Assembly (NCBI RefSeq): GCF_009455625.1 | Contig: NZ_QPEQ01000001.1 | Span: 2,480,001 to 2,544,000 of the forward strand | DNA from: Paraburkholderia bonniea | Lineage (GTDB): Bacteria; Pseudomonadota; Gammaproteobacteria; Burkholderiales; Burkholderiaceae | Direction: 5' to 3' | Length of the DNA: 64,000 nucleotides | Shown: positions 26,669-36,478 of the stretch, one piece after another | How positions within the stretch are numbered: the stretch's first letter is position 1 | Layout: each line of letters begins with the position of its first letter | The notes under the pieces: model-generated | Seen by the model: the letters and a program-made list of their open reading frames with translations, nothing else | The model's database searches: none | What the model was told of the DNA's origin: nothing | Position numbers and translations under genes: made by a program

Positions 26669-27580
26669 TCATCGTGGCCGGTAAGCACCGAGCCGGCCGC
26701 GCCAGCCATCGCACACTCCGCGCCACACCATCAACAGATGCTCGCTGCGGCGTGCCGGAAAAAAACAGTAAAGCACCACGCGAACCGGTAATTTGACTAG
26801 CTCCGTCGTCTTCCAGGTAAGCGGCATCGAAGCACGCTTTATCAGCGCAATCACATTTCTGAACTGGTAATAGTGGCGCAATGGCCCATGCATCGGATAA
26901 GCGCGACCGAAAATTCGCACGGGTTCGCCGCCAAGTTCATGAGTCATCTTCACCCACGGCACGCCCAGCACCCGAAAACCTTTCGCCTTGGCCCGCACGC
27001 ACCATTCCAGATCAACAAAGTCGATGAATAGCGCGTCGTCCATCGGGCCAATCTCCCGCCAATAGCGCAGATTGATGCACGAGCCAGAAGAAATCAGGAA
27101 ATCAACGTCGATCGGCTCGCGGCCGTCAGGGACGATCCGCGTCAGCTTGCCCCAGCCAAAGCGGACAAAAGGTGCCACGCCGCGCAAACGGGCGTCGCTA
27201 TAGGCAGGTCCGGCGAGCGCGACACGCTCATCTTTTGTGTTCGCGGCCTGGATCAGTTGTGGCAAGTCCTGCAGCAATATGGCCGGTGGATCGCTATCCT
27301 GGTCGAACACGATGGCGCTCTCGAAACCAGCCTGAATCAGCCGCTCAACGCCCTGGTTGATTGCCGTCGCAATGCCATGGTTTGCACCATTCGGGACATA
27401 GGTAACAGCAGCAGACAGGCCCAGTTCAGCTTGCTCCAGCATGAGCGGCGTGTTGTCGATCACGATGCAAGGCATAGCCGCTGCCAGCCGGTTGGCGCGC
27501 TCGATACAAGCCGCATCCGGGTGATAAAAAATGACGACCGCGCCCGCGCGCGGAGAGGTGCTCAACGCTCCGCCATGCAC
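26669..27580 (-). CDS. Glycosyltransferase family 2, rhamnosyltransferase-like
   Basis: A 303-residue GT-A protein of the RfbF/rhamnosyltransferase group. It begins with 'GAVVIFYHPDAACIERANRL', has 'VIDNT' and 'GANHGIATAINQGVERLI' (the N-x-G-I-A-x-A-x-N loop), 'IVFDQDSDPP' as the metal-binding DQDS motif and 'LFIDFVDLEWCVRAKAKGF' as the D-x-E-W motif. The C-terminus carries a hydrophobic, basic segment that may touch the membrane. It overlaps the end of rmlD by about 20 bases and so belongs to the rml transcription unit, supporting dTDP-rhamnose as donor. Start upstream codon choice is moderately certain. Confidence 0.87.
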   Translation of the reverse strand: MHGGALSTSPRAGAVVIFYHPDAACIERANRLAAAMPCIVIDNTPLMLEQAELGLSAAVTYVPNGANHGIATAINQGVERLIQAGFESAIVFDQDSDPPAILLQDLPQLIQAANTKDERVALAGPAYSDARLRGVAPFVRFGWGKLTRIVPDGREPIDVDFLISSGSCINLRYWREIGPMDDALFIDFVDLEWCVRAKAKGFRVLGVPWVKMTHELGGEPVRIFGRAYPMHGPLRHYYQFRNVIALIKRASMPLTWKTTELVKLPVRVVLYCFFPARRSEHLLMVWRGVCDGWRGRLGAYRPR

Positions 27581-28473
27581 AGGCGCAACGCGTCGCGCCA
27601 GTCAGGTGCCTGCACGCCAAACTGGCTGGTCAGCCGGGCGTTCGACAACCGGGAGTTGGCGGGACGGACTGCCGGTGTCGGATAGGAAGCCGAAGCAATA
27701 GCTTTGACGCGAGGCCTGTTTGTCATGCCAGACATCTCAAAGATAGCTTCCGCGAAACCGTGCCACGACGTTGAGCCCGAAGCATTCAGGTGATAAATCC
27801 CGTGATGCTCATGCCACCACTCATCCCACGCCGCACCGCGCCCTACCGCCTGGGCCAGCACATGCGCGCTCAGCACCGCGACCGTGCGCGACCAGGTAGG
27901 CGCACCCAGTTGATCCATCACGACACAGAGTTCGTCACGTTCGGCACCAAGGCGAAGCATCGTTTTCAGGAAATTCTTGCCGCGCAAACCGTACACCCAG
28001 CTCGTGCGAAAAATCAGATGCGCGCCGCCCACTGCCTGGATCGCCTGCTCGCCTGCCAGCTTGCTTTTGCCGTAAACGTTCTGCGGTGCAACGGCATCGT
28101 TCTCGGTGTAGGGCACCGTGCCAGAACCATCAAATACGTAGTCCGTCGAGTAATGAATCAGCGCAGCACCAAGGCGCTTTGCCTCTTCCGCCAGCACGCC
28201 TGGCGCGTGAGCGTTGACCTGGAATGCGGCGGCGGTATCGCTCTCGGCCTGATCGACTGCGGTGTACGCGGCAGGGTTCACGATCAGGCTGGGCTGGAGC
28301 TCGCGCACGACCCGGCGAATCTGGTCTGGATCAGACAAATCAAGGCGACTCCGGTCAAGCGCCACCACGTTCCCGAGCCCTTGCAAACTGCGCATCAGTT
28401 CGAAACCAACCTGGCCACCCACGCCGGTCAGCAAGATAGTGCGGGGTTCACGCATCGTCATCGAATGCCTCAT
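27562..28473 (-). CDS. rmlD: dTDP-4-dehydrorhamnose reductase
   Basis: A 303-residue SDR protein that performs the final NAD(P)H-dependent step to dTDP-L-rhamnose. 'ILLTGVGGQVGFELMRSL' binds the cofactor, 'NPAAYTAVDQAE' is an RmlD signature, 'HYSTDYVFDGSG' holds the Thr/Asp residues and 'NVYGKSKLAGE' the Tyr-x3-Lys. The ATG at 28473 overlaps the rmlC stop (ATGA). Length and gene order (B, A, C, D) are typical of Burkholderia O-antigen loci. Confidence 0.95.
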   Translation of the reverse strand: MRHSMTMREPRTILLTGVGGQVGFELMRSLQGLGNVVALDRSRLDLSDPDQIRRVVRELQPSLIVNPAAYTAVDQAESDTAAAFQVNAHAPGVLAEEAKRLGAALIHYSTDYVFDGSGTVPYTENDAVAPQNVYGKSKLAGEQAIQAVGGAHLIFRTSWVYGLRGKNFLKTMLRLGAERDELCVVMDQLGAPTWSRTVAVLSAHVLAQAVGRGAAWDEWWHEHHGIYHLNASGSTSWHGFAEAIFEMSGMTNRPRVKAIASASYPTPAVRPANSRLSNARLTSQFGVQAPDWRDALRLCMAER

Positions 28474-29021
28474 GAAAAACAGTCAGCTTCAGACAGACGC
28501 TTGCCCGCCGCATCTTTGACCGCCAGCAACGGCTCGAAGTCGATGGGCCATTCGATGCCAATCTCGGGATCGTTCCAGACCAGGCTGCGCTCGTGCTCGG
28601 GAAACCAGTAATCAGTGGTCTTGTAAAGAAACTGCGCGGACTCCGACAACACCACGAAGCCATGCGCGAAACCTGGCGGCACCCAAAGCTGGCGATGATT
28701 TGCTGCAGATAGGGTGACCCCGGCCCATCGGCCAAAACTCGGTGAGCTTTTGCGAATGTCGACAGCGACATCGAATACTTCGCCTTCAACGACACGAACC
28801 AGCTTGCCTTGAGCGTGTTCCACCTGGTAATGCAGCCCGCGCAAAACACCGCGCGCCGAACGGGAGTGGTTATCCTGGACAAACTCGACCCCGGCTTGCA
28901 CATGAGCGGAGAACTCACGCGCATTGAAGCTTTCGTAGAAATACCCTCGGGCATCACCGAAAACCTTCGGTTCGATAATTTTGACTTCAGGAAGCGTGGT
29001 AGCAGTTACTTGGATGGCCAT
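28470..29021 (-). CDS. rmlC: dTDP-4-dehydrorhamnose 3,5-epimerase
   Basis: A 183-residue cupin. '[13 protein letters not shown]' begins the active-site region, '[18 protein letters not shown]' contains the conserved His-Arg substrate-binding segment, and '[15 protein letters not shown]' the strand with the second active-site His. 'YKTTDYW' carries the catalytic Tyr region. It epimerises C3 and C5 of the keto sugar made by RmlB. Its start lies 16 bases inside the end of rmlA, so the genes are translationally coupled. Confidence 0.96.
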   Translation of the reverse strand: MAIQVTATTLPEVKIIEPKVFGDARGYFYESFNAREFSAHVQAGVEFVQDNHSRSARGVLRGLHYQVEHAQGKLVRVVEGEVFDVAVDIRKSSPSFGRWAGVTLSAANHRQLWVPPGFAHGFVVLSESAQFLYKTTDYWFPEHERSLVWNDPEIGIEWPIDFEPLLAVKDAAGKRLSEADCFS

Positions 29022-29899
29022 GCGACTTGGTCCGTAAGAAGGTTTTGCAGATATTGCCCGTAAGCATTTTTCGCCAGCGGTTGCGCCAGCCGCAAAAGCT
29101 GTTCGCCATCAATCCACTGCTGCCGGTATGCAATCTCTTCCGGACAGGCCACCACCAGACCCTGGCGCTTTTGCAAGGTGGCGATAAAGGTGGCGGCGTC
29201 GATCAGCGAATCATGCGTGCCCGTATCCAGCCACGCATAGCCGCGCCCCATGATCTCGACATTGAGCAGGCCATTGGCCAGATAGCGGGAATTGATATCG
29301 GTGATTTCAAATTCACCGCGTGGCGACGGCTTGATTTCGGCCGCGATATCGCACACCTGGTTGTCGTAGAAATACAGCCCGGTCACCGCATAGTTCGAGC
29401 GCGGCTGAGCAGGCTTTTCTTCGATTGAAAGCGCACGGAATTGCGCATCAAATTCGACTACGCCGTAGCGCTCCGGATCATGCACGTGATAAGCGAATAC
29501 CGTCGCGCCCTGGTCTACCTGATCGGCACGCTCAAGCTGCTTTACCAGATCGTGACCATAAAAAATATTGTCGCCAAGAATCAGTGCGGAAGGATCGTGG
29601 CCGACAAACTCGCGGCCAATCACGAAAGCCTGGGCCAGGCCATCCGGCGAAGGCTGCACCGCGTACTGGATATTCATGCCCCAGAGGCTGCCGTCGCCGA
29701 GCATCGCCTCAAAGCGCGGCGTATCCTGCGGCGTCGAAATAATCAGGACATCACGAATGCCCGCCACCATCAACGTAGCAAGCGGGTAATAAATCATCGG
29801 TTTGTCGTACACCGGCAGCAACTGCTTCGATACGACATGGGTGATCGGATACAGCCGCGTACCGGATCCGCCCGCGAGAATAATGCCTTTGCGCGCCAT
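29006..29899 (-). CDS. rmlA: Glucose-1-phosphate thymidylyltransferase
   Basis: A 297-residue nucleotidyltransferase that makes dTDP-glucose. '[20 protein letters not shown]' is the pyrophosphorylase signature, '[18 protein letters not shown]' follows, and '[12 protein letters not shown]' holds the metal-binding Asp. '[16 protein letters not shown]' is the conserved C-terminal motif. It is placed between rmlB (gap 9 bp) and rmlC, and is usually feedback-inhibited by dTDP-rhamnose in this family. Confidence 0.97.
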   Translation of the reverse strand: MARKGIILAGGSGTRLYPITHVVSKQLLPVYDKPMIYYPLATLMVAGIRDVLIISTPQDTPRFEAMLGDGSLWGMNIQYAVQPSPDGLAQAFVIGREFVGHDPSALILGDNIFYGHDLVKQLERADQVDQGATVFAYHVHDPERYGVVEFDAQFRALSIEEKPAQPRSNYAVTGLYFYDNQVCDIAAEIKPSPRGEFEITDINSRYLANGLLNVEIMGRGYAWLDTGTHDSLIDAATFIATLQKRQGLVVACPEEIAYRQQWIDGEQLLRLAQPLAKNAYGQYLQNLLTDQVAWPSK

Positions 29900-29908
29900 A
29901 GCTGTGCC

Positions 29909-30970
29909 TTATGCGCGTTGCGCGTAGTTAGTCTCAACCCATTTGCGGTAATCGCCCGACGCCACTTCGTCAGCCCACGCCTGGTTGTCGAGGTACCACT
30001 GAACCGTTTTTGCCATACCGGTTTCAAAGGTTTCGGCGGGCTTCCAGCCCAGTTCGCGCTCCAGCTTGCGTGCGTCTATCGCGTAGCGCCGGTCATGGCC
30101 CGGGCGATCCGTGACATAGGTAATCTGATCGCGGTAAGAACCGGCTGACTTCGGCCGGCGCTGGTCGAGCAGATCGCACAGCGTATGCACCACGTCGAGA
30201 TTTTTCTTCTCGTTCCAGCCGCCGATGTTGTAGGTTTCGCCCGGCTTGCCGCGCGCGAGCACTTCGCGGATCGCACTGCAGTGGTCCCCGACATACAGCC
30301 AGTCGCGCACGTTCTGGCCATCGCCATAAACCGGGAGCGGCTTGCCTGCGAGCGCATTGGCAAGCATCAGGGGAATCAGCTTTTCGGGGAACTGGTACGG
30401 ACCGTAGTTATTCGAGCAGTTGGTCGTCAGTGTCGGCAAGCCATAGGTGTGGTGATAGGCGCGCACGAGATGGTCGGAGCCCGCCTTGGTCGCCGAATAA
30501 GGGCTGTTAGGCGCGTATGGCGTGGTTTCCGAGAACTGCGGGTCGGTGGCGTTGAGCGAGCCGAACACTTCATCGGTCGATACGTGCAAGAAGCGGAACG
30601 CCGCCTTGTCAGCTTCACCCAGCGTGTTCCAGTAACTACGGGCCGCCTCAAGCAGCGTGAACGTGCCGACCACATTGGTTTGCACGAAATCTGCCGGGCC
30701 ATGAATCGAGCGGTCGACATGGCTTTCGGCAGCAAAATGCAGCACCGCGCGCGGCTTGTGCTCAGCAAACAGACGATCAAGCGTGTCACGGTCGCAAATA
30801 TCTGCGCGCACAAAAATATGCCGGGGATCGTCTTGCAGCGACTTCAAGGTTCTCAAGTTGCCCGCGTAGGTCAGCTTGTCGGCGTTCAAAACCGGTTCGT
30901 CGGAGGCATTCAACCAGTCAAGTACGAAATTGGCACCGATAAAACCAGCGCCGCCCGTTACCAGAATCAT
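29909..30970 (-). CDS. rmlB: dTDP-glucose 4,6-dehydratase
   Basis: A 353-residue extended SDR enzyme. '[19 protein letters not shown]' binds NAD, '[13 protein letters not shown]' contains the Thr-Asp-Glu catalytic trio of 4,6-dehydratases, and '[14 protein letters not shown]' the Tyr-x3-Lys. It makes dTDP-4-keto-6-deoxy-glucose, the branch point to rhamnose. It opens the leftward rmlBACD-GT2 unit and is divergent from apaH, which marks the border of the glycan locus. Confidence 0.97.
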   Translation of the reverse strand: MILVTGGAGFIGANFVLDWLNASDEPVLNADKLTYAGNLRTLKSLQDDPRHIFVRADICDRDTLDRLFAEHKPRAVLHFAAESHVDRSIHGPADFVQTNVVGTFTLLEAARSYWNTLGEADKAAFRFLHVSTDEVFGSLNATDPQFSETTPYAPNSPYSATKAGSDHLVRAYHHTYGLPTLTTNCSNNYGPYQFPEKLIPLMLANALAGKPLPVYGDGQNVRDWLYVGDHCSAIREVLARGKPGETYNIGGWNEKKNLDVVHTLCDLLDQRRPKSAGSYRDQITYVTDRPGHDRRYAIDARKLERELGWKPAETFETGMAKTVQWYLDNQAWADEVASGDYRKWVETNYAQRA

Positions 30971-31119
30971 GGAATTCCCTTCTAGAAATGCGTGACAGTG
31001 GTGTCCCGAGCGGTCCTTCCGTCACTTTGAATGGTGAAACGCAGATCTTGTGCCCCGCCCGGCAACGTCTTGAATAGCCGGAAACCAGGGAGCAAACGCG
31101 TGATATTGACGAAGCCGGG

Positions 31120-31149
31120 ATTATAAAGCCGGAGCGGATAAAACCAGAA
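31120..31149 (-). promoter_or_regulatory. Candidate promoter of rmlBACD
   Basis: A perfect TATAAT on the minus strand (31120-31125) has a weak -35 (TTTCTG, 31144-31149) 18 bases upstream. It would give a leader of about 140 bases before rmlB. No JUMPstart/ops motif was seen in this leader. Confidence 0.45.
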
Positions 31150-31213
31150 ACACAAACCGGGCTAGATCGCGCCTCTGCACCTGCTAGCCGGAGAACCGCG
31201 CAAGACAGCACGT

Positions 31214-31219
31214 TAGAAT
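31214..31219 (+). promoter_or_regulatory. Possible -10 element for apaH
   Basis: TAGAAT lies 38 bases before the apaH start, preceded by TT. No clear -35 is present. Confidence 0.3.
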
Positions 31220-31257
31220 GTGCGGCTTGCCTGCCCCTGGCCCTTGGCCGCCGCCCG

Positions 31258-32112
31258 ATGACTGCTCCCCCGCACCTCACCCCTGCCCCACTCGCCTTCG
31301 GTGACCTGCAAGGCTGCCACACCCCGTTCCAGCAACTCCTCGCCAAAGCCGCGCCATCTGCCGAGACGCCCCTCTGGTTCGCAGGCGATATCGTCAATCG
31401 CGGGCCGGAGTCACTCGCTACGTTGCGCGCTCTGCGCTCTTTCGGTGAGCGCGCGGTGGTGGTTCTTGGCAATCACGACTTGCATTTGCTGTCAGTTTCA
31501 GCAGGCATCCGAAGCCTGAAAAAGGGCGACACGATCAGCGACATTCTGGCCGCGCCCGATGCCGCCGAGCTGTTGCACTGGGTCCGGCACCGGCCCATCG
31601 CGCATTACGCCAACAACTTGTTACTGGTGCATGCAGGCGTGCTGCCGCAATGGGATGTGGCACTCACGCTGGAGCTCGCCGAAGAACTGCAACGCGCATT
31701 GCGTGCGCCAGACTGGAAAGAGACGCTGGCAGGCCTGTACGGCAACACGCCCAATCAGTGGAGCGACAAGCTAAAAGGCATCGAGCGCATGCGGCTGACA
31801 TGCAGCGCGCTGACACGGATGCGTTTTTGCAATGCAGATGGCGTGATGGATTTCACCACGAGCGGCGGGCTTGACTCCGCCCCCCCGGGCTATTTCCCGT
31901 GGTTCGACGTGCCTGGGCGGAAAACCGCCAGCACCACCGTCGTATTTGGCCACTGGGCCGGACTCGGGCTGACCCTGCGTGACAATCTGATCGGGCTTGA
32001 TTCAGGCTGTGTGTGGGGCAATCAGTTGTCAGCGGTGCGGCTGGCGCGTGTCCCCGCAGAACGGCAACTGACTCAGGTTGACTGTCCAGGCTGCCGTGCA
32101 CACAGCGCCTAA
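31258..32112 (+). CDS. apaH: Symmetrical bis(5'-nucleosyl)-tetraphosphatase (diadenosine tetraphosphatase)
   Basis: This 284-residue calcineurin-like phosphoesterase splits Ap4A into two ADP. The N-terminal 'AFGDLQGCHTPFQQLL' carries the D-x-Q-G-C variant of the metal-binding D-x-H motif that is normal for ApaH, followed by 'FAGDIVNRGPESLATL' and 'VVLGNHDLHLLSV' (G-N-H-D). Late 'VFGHWAGLGL' supplies the GH motif. It borders the rml genes as in other Burkholderia O-antigen loci and is convergent with the acyltransferase gene. Confidence 0.95.
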   Translation: MTAPPHLTPAPLAFGDLQGCHTPFQQLLAKAAPSAETPLWFAGDIVNRGPESLATLRALRSFGERAVVVLGNHDLHLLSVSAGIRSLKKGDTISDILAAPDAAELLHWVRHRPIAHYANNLLLVHAGVLPQWDVALTLELAEELQRALRAPDWKETLAGLYGNTPNQWSDKLKGIERMRLTCSALTRMRFCNADGVMDFTTSGGLDSAPPGYFPWFDVPGRKTASTTVVFGHWAGLGLTLRDNLIGLDSGCVWGNQLSAVRLARVPAERQLTQVDCPGCRAHSA

Positions 32113-32157
32113 ATTAAGTCTTCTTGCAGCGCATCGGCCCGGCCGGCCCCCGCCCGC

Positions 32158-32982
32158 TTAGGCGAGCAAGTCATGTGGCAGCGCCGGCGGCACAGCATCA
32201 TTCGGGCTAGCCGACTGCCCCGCGTCATCCTGCGCCCCCTCCCCCGCACGCGCCTGCAAACTGCCGAGCGCAGCACCGACTGCCGCCTGGGCGCGCGCCG
32301 CAAGCTGACGCCGGTCGACACCCGCCTCAAGCGGTTCACCGATATGCAGATGCACAGTCAACGGCCCCTCGCGCAGCACCGCATCAAGCGAAGTCGAGAG
32401 CGACATCTCACCGATATAAGCGGGCGCGGTGGATTGCCTGCCATTGGCGTCTTCATACATCAGGCAGACCGGCTGCACCGGGCAAGATGCCGAAACAGCC
32501 GCCTGCAGCAAATTCGCATGAAACGGCAGCAGCGCGTGGCCCGACGACGTGGTTCCTTCTGGAAACAGGCACATCCGCTCGCCCGCCGTCAGCCGGGCGG
32601 CCAGGTCGTGCATGATGCGTTGCGCGTCGCGGCGTTTTTCACGCTGGATGAACACCGTGCCCGCCTGCTGTGCCAGCCAGCCAACAATCGGCCAGGCGCG
32701 AACCTCCGCCTTCGAGACAAACGGTGTCGGCCGCCACGCATTAATCACGCAGATATCGAGCCATGACACGTGATTGCTCACCATCAGCACGCCATGATCG
32801 AGCCGGGCGGCATCGTGATGCACCACCAGACGCATGCCGCACAGCCGTAACACCCCCAGCGACCACGCCTGGTTGATCGCTTGCCGCTGCGCATCGGAGG
32901 CCTGCGGAAAACGCGTTGCGACCAGCCACATACCGCGCAGCAAATGGAGCACGAGCCGCACCTTGCGCCATCTGGGCTTCAT
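32158..32982 (-). CDS. 1-acylglycerol-3-phosphate O-acyltransferase family protein (PlsC-like)
   Basis: A 274-residue membrane-associated acyltransferase. 'VSNHVSWLDICVINA' contains the H-x4-D catalytic motif, 'GTVFIQREKRRDAQ' the glycerol-phosphate-binding block and 'LFPEGTTSSGHALLPF' the F-P-E-G block. An N-terminal helix about residues 5-25 probably anchors it. Members transfer an acyl chain to lysophosphatidic acid or to other lysolipids such as ornithine lipids; the substrate is not certain here. The upstream frame is open to 33072 but that would overlap the pseudo-dihydroorotase gene, so ATG 32982 is preferred. Confidence 0.85.
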   Translation of the reverse strand: MKPRWRKVRLVLHLLRGMWLVATRFPQASDAQRQAINQAWSLGVLRLCGMRLVVHHDAARLDHGVLMVSNHVSWLDICVINAWRPTPFVSKAEVRAWPIVGWLAQQAGTVFIQREKRRDAQRIMHDLAARLTAGERMCLFPEGTTSSGHALLPFHANLLQAAVSASCPVQPVCLMYEDANGRQSTAPAYIGEMSLSTSLDAVLREGPLTVHLHIGEPLEAGVDRRQLAARAQAAVGAALGSLQARAGEGAQDDAGQSASPNDAVPPALPHDLLA

Positions 32983-33013
32983 CTTTTGAGTACTAAGGTG
33001 TGGCACGTGCGGC

Positions 33014-34315
33014 TTAATGTTGTTCAAGCGGCGCTTCAAGCCGCTGCTCAAACGCGACATGCCCCGAAACAATCGTCATGCTCACCCGCGCTGGCAATTC
33101 GTAACCGAGAAACGGGGTATTGCGCCCCTGGCTTCTCAGCGCACGCGGTTCAACCCGCCAGTGCGCATCGCGCTTAAAGAGGCACAGGTCAGCCACCGCA
33201 CCGCAGGCAATCCGCCCAGCAGGTAGTTTCAGCACATCGGCGGCGGCGGCGCTCACGCGCTTCAGGGCCTGCGCCAGCGGCACGCCTGCCTCGTCGGCCC
33301 ATTTCACCGTGAGCGACAGCAGCAACTCCAGCCCGGTCGCGCCGGGCGTCGCTTCGTCAAAGGGCAGCAATTTTTCATCATCGTCAACCGGCGTGTGATC
33401 GGAGCAAATCGCATCAATCGTGCCGTCGGCCAGCCCAGCACGAATCGCTTCACGGTCGCGCTGGCCGCGCAACGGCGGATCAAGCCGGAACTGCGCATCG
33501 AAGTAGCCAATATCCACGTCGATCAGATGAATGTGATTCACCGTCACATCGCAACTCACCGGCAGGCCTTCAGCTTTGGCTGCGCGCATCAGCACCACGC
33601 CCGCTGCCGATGACACATGCGACAGATGCACCCGCGCACCCGTGACGCGCACCAGCTCGAAGATTGTGTTCAGCGCGATGGTTTCCGCTGAAACCGGCAC
33701 GCCAGACAAACCCAGCCGTGACGCCAGCGCACCGCTCGCGGCCACCCCGCCGCGCGCCAGATACGCGTCTTGCGGGCGCAGCCAGACGGTGTAGCCATAC
33801 GTGCTCGCGTATTGCAACGCGCGCATCAGCACCTGGGTATCCAGCACCGGCACATCCGCCTGGGAAAAACCCATGCAGCCCGCTTCGGTCAACTCAACCA
33901 TCTCAGTGATGGTTTGCCCTTTGAGGCCCACCGTCAGCGCGCCCAGCGGATAGACATGCGCCTGGTTCAGGTTGCGCGCGCGAAACTTCAGCATTTCCAC
34001 CAGCCCCGGTTCATCGAGTACCGGATCGGTATCGGGCGGACACACGAGGCTGGTCACGCCACCGGCGAGTGCCGCCGCCATTTCGGATTCCAGCGTGGCC
34101 TTGTGCTCGTAGCCCGGCTCGCGCAGACGCGCGGACAGGTCAACAAGGCCTGGCGCAATCGACAGGCCTCGAGCGTCGATGATTCTGGCCGCGAGAAAAC
34201 CCGCTGGCGCAGCGCCAAGCGCGACGATTTTGCCTGCGGCAATGAACACGTCTTGCTGCTGCTCGGTACCGGCTACCGGGTCGATCAGCGTGCCGCCCTG
34301 GATATGAATCTTCAT
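33014..34315 (-). CDS. Dihydroorotase-like protein, probably inactive (PyrC' / PyrX)
   Basis: A 433-residue amidohydrolase homologue next to pyrB. In active dihydroorotases the first strand ends in D-x-H-x-H-L-R-E-P-G; here residues 59-68 read 'DLSARLREPG', so both metal-ligand His are replaced (S61, R63). Later features such as 'VNHIHLID' and 'ICSDHTPVDDDEK' are kept. This matches the pseudo-dihydroorotases of Pseudomonas and relatives, which hold aspartate transcarbamoylase together as a dodecamer instead of catalysing the reaction. The true dihydroorotase must then be elsewhere. It is downstream of pyrB with a 123-bp gap. Confidence 0.88.
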   Translation of the reverse strand: MKIHIQGGTLIDPVAGTEQQQDVFIAAGKIVALGAAPAGFLAARIIDARGLSIAPGLVDLSARLREPGYEHKATLESEMAAALAGGVTSLVCPPDTDPVLDEPGLVEMLKFRARNLNQAHVYPLGALTVGLKGQTITEMVELTEAGCMGFSQADVPVLDTQVLMRALQYASTYGYTVWLRPQDAYLARGGVAASGALASRLGLSGVPVSAETIALNTIFELVRVTGARVHLSHVSSAAGVVLMRAAKAEGLPVSCDVTVNHIHLIDVDIGYFDAQFRLDPPLRGQRDREAIRAGLADGTIDAICSDHTPVDDDEKLLPFDEATPGATGLELLLSLTVKWADEAGVPLAQALKRVSAAAADVLKLPAGRIACGAVADLCLFKRDAHWRVEPRALRSQGRNTPFLGYELPARVSMTIVSGHVAFEQRLEAPLEQH

Positions 34316-34438
34316 ACGCTGCCTTTTTTCTGCGTTTGCCTGCCAGGCGCATACCGCGCCGCCAGGCTTACCTGTCTACCGCACTGCAGGCAACGCATTG
34401 CCTGCCGCACGCATTCAAACCTGCGAATTCACATCTGA

Positions 34439-35461
34439 TTAATCATTGGCGCTGGCGGCAATACCCATCACAGCCATGCGCACAGCGATGCCGAACGTCA
34501 CCTGATTCAGGATCACGGACTGCGGGCCATCGGCCACCTGCGAATCAATTTCGACGCCCCGGTTCATTGGCCCAGGATGCATCACGATGGCATCGGGCTT
34601 GGCCAGCGCGAGGCGCTCAGGCGTCAGGCCCCAGGTTTTGAAATACTCCTGCGCCGAGGGCAGCAACGCACCGCTCATCCGTTCGTTCTGCAAGCGCAGC
34701 ATGATGATCACGTCGACGTCCTTGAGCCCCTCATCGAGGTTATGAAACACCCGCACCCCCATTTGCTCGATACCGCCTGGCAGCAAGGTGCGTGGCCCAA
34801 TCGCCCGCACTTCCGGCACGCCGAGTGTGGTGAGCGCGTGGATATCCGAGCGCGCCACACGCGAATGCAGGATGTCGCCCACAATCGCCACCCGCAGTTG
34901 GGTGAAATCGCGCTTGTAGTGGCGGATGGTGTACATGTCGAGCAGCCCCTGGGTGGGGTGCGCATGACGGCCGTCGCCCGCATTGATGACATGCACATGC
35001 GGTGCGCAGTGTTCGGCAATCAGATAAGGCGCGCCACTCGATGCGTGCCGCACCACGAACAGATCGGCGTGCATCGCGGAAAGATTGTTGATCGTATCGA
35101 GCAGCGACTCACCCTTGCTGGCGGACGACGCATTGATATTCAGATTGATGACGTCGGCTGAGAGCCGCTTCGCGGCGATCTCGAACGTGGTGCGGGTGCG
35201 CGTCGAGTTTTCAAAAAAGAGGTTGAAAACTGATTTGCCGCGCAACAGCGGGACTTTTTTCACTTCGCGGTCGGTGACGCTGACGAATTGTTCAGCGGTA
35301 TCGAGGATATGTTTGACGATCGCGTGCGGTAAGCCTTCGATCGACAGCAGGTGTTTCAACTCGCCATTTTTGGTGAGCTGCGGATGCCCCTTCAGAAAGC
35401 CGTAGCGAAAACGCTCTACTGGTGCGGCGCTGCCCGATGGGCCCGGGGTAACGGTGTTCAT
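34439..35461 (-). CDS. pyrB: Aspartate carbamoyltransferase catalytic chain
   Basis: A 340-residue enzyme that joins carbamoyl phosphate and aspartate, the first committed step of pyrimidine synthesis. '[19 protein letters not shown]' is the carbamoyl-phosphate-binding S-T-R-T-R motif, '[19 protein letters not shown]' includes the conserved H-R region, and 'MLRLQNERM' the 230s-loop type residues for aspartate. The N-terminal extension of about 30 residues is as expected for the class that associates with a PyrC-like partner. Upstream is pyrR (84-bp gap), downstream the pseudo-dihydroorotase. Confidence 0.97.
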   Translation of the reverse strand: MNTVTPGPSGSAAPVERFRYGFLKGHPQLTKNGELKHLLSIEGLPHAIVKHILDTAEQFVSVTDREVKKVPLLRGKSVFNLFFENSTRTRTTFEIAAKRLSADVINLNINASSASKGESLLDTINNLSAMHADLFVVRHASSGAPYLIAEHCAPHVHVINAGDGRHAHPTQGLLDMYTIRHYKRDFTQLRVAIVGDILHSRVARSDIHALTTLGVPEVRAIGPRTLLPGGIEQMGVRVFHNLDEGLKDVDVIIMLRLQNERMSGALLPSAQEYFKTWGLTPERLALAKPDAIVMHPGPMNRGVEIDSQVADGPQSVILNQVTFGIAVRMAVMGIAASAND

Positions 35462-35544
35462 GATGTACCTGCTTCAGACGTGACGATTCAACGTAGGCTG
35501 CGCAATGCGCCTGGGGGCTTGCGGCCCGGGAAAGGGCAAAAAAC

Positions 35545-36051
35545 TCAGGCTTCGATGACTTCGGTGTGAAACGAAAAACACTGGTCGTCGCCGCGAGCCA
35601 GCACGAGCGTCGTGCCAGCCGGCAAATCCACCACTCCGCCCGCAAAGCGCGCCGCAACCGGCAATTCCCGTCCACCACGGTCAACCAGCACAGCCAGTTC
35701 GACCGAAGCCGGCCGGCCGTAATCGTAGAGTTCGTTGAGCGCCGCGCGGACAGTGCGGCCAGTCGACAGCACATCGTCCACCAGGATGATGTGGCGATTT
35801 TCAATCTCGAATGGCAACGACGTGGGGCTTGCCTGCGCGTGCAGGCCTTTTTTCGCGTAATCGTCGCGGTGCAACGCGACGTTGATGACGCCAAACGCAG
35901 GACGCTGCAAGTCGTGCGCCAGCCGCTCGGCCAGCCATGCACCACCGCTATAGATACCTACCAGGGCAACGTCGCCAGGCGTCTGGTTCAGCGCGGTGCG
36001 AATCTGTTCGAGCAGCACGCGATACAGCGCTTCGGCGTCAATGGAATTCAT
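35545..36051 (-). CDS. pyrR: PyrR-type bifunctional pyr regulator / uracil phosphoribosyltransferase
   Basis: A 168-residue type I phosphoribosyltransferase. '[19 protein letters not shown]' is the PRPP-binding loop (V-D-D-V-L-x-T-G-R-T), and '[18 protein letters not shown]' precedes it. In Gram-positives PyrR binds pyr mRNA; in proteobacteria the gene often precedes pyrB but RNA control is less certain. No PyrR-binding hairpin was recognised in the pyrB leader. Its start lies within the end of ruvX (14-bp overlap). Confidence 0.9.
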   Translation of the reverse strand: MNSIDAEALYRVLLEQIRTALNQTPGDVALVGIYSGGAWLAERLAHDLQRPAFGVINVALHRDDYAKKGLHAQASPTSLPFEIENRHIILVDDVLSTGRTVRAALNELYDYGRPASVELAVLVDRGGRELPVAARFAGGVVDLPAGTTLVLARGDDQCFSFHTEVIEA

Positions 36052-36478
36052 GATCGTCGGAAAGTCCGTCTAGATATTGCTGAAGAATGATGCTGGCGGC
36101 CTGCGCATCGAGCATGTCGGCGCGGCCCATGCCAGCGCGGATTTCCGCTTTCGCCTCGACCGACGAATAGCGTTCGTCGATCCATGTCACGGGCAAGTTA
36201 AAGCGGCCATTGAGCTGATTGCCAAATCGTTTGGCTAGTTGTGTCATGGCATGCGGCGCGCCATCGGGATGCAATGGCAAACCAACCACTAGTGCATCGG
36301 GCTTCCATTCGTCGATCAGTTTGCCAACCGCTTCGAAGCGATAGTCACGGCCCCGGTTTTGCACCACCACCAGCGGGCGCGCACTTCTGGTCAGCGAGTT
36401 ACCGACCGCCACACCGATACGCTTTTCGCCATAGTCGAACGCCAGCAGCGTCGCCTCACGCCGGCCCGCCTGGATCAT
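36038..36478 (-). CDS. ruvX: Holliday junction resolvase-like protein YqgF/RuvX
   Basis: A 146-residue RNase H-like nuclease. '[19 protein letters not shown]' carries the first catalytic Asp, '[13 protein letters not shown]' the second strand with the conserved Gly-Leu-Pro, and '[18 protein letters not shown]' the D-E-R-x-S/T motif. The family is linked to pre-16S rRNA 5'-end processing and to recombination intermediates. It overlaps algH at its start by 4 bases and pyrR at its end, the usual algH-ruvX-pyrR-pyrB order. Confidence 0.95.
   Translation of the reverse strand: MIQAGRREATLLAFDYGEKRIGVAVGNSLTRSARPLVVVQNRGRDYRFEAVGKLIDEWKPDALVVGLPLHPDGAPHAMTQLAKRFGNQLNGRFNLPVTWIDERYSSVEAKAEIRAGMGRADMLDAQAASIILQQYLDGLSDDHEFH

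Noticed and set aside
26216..26791. 191-codon plus-strand frame in the 26-kb gap
   Set aside because: Low-complexity Ser/Thr/Ala/His composition, overlaps the end of a real GT2 gene, no domain.
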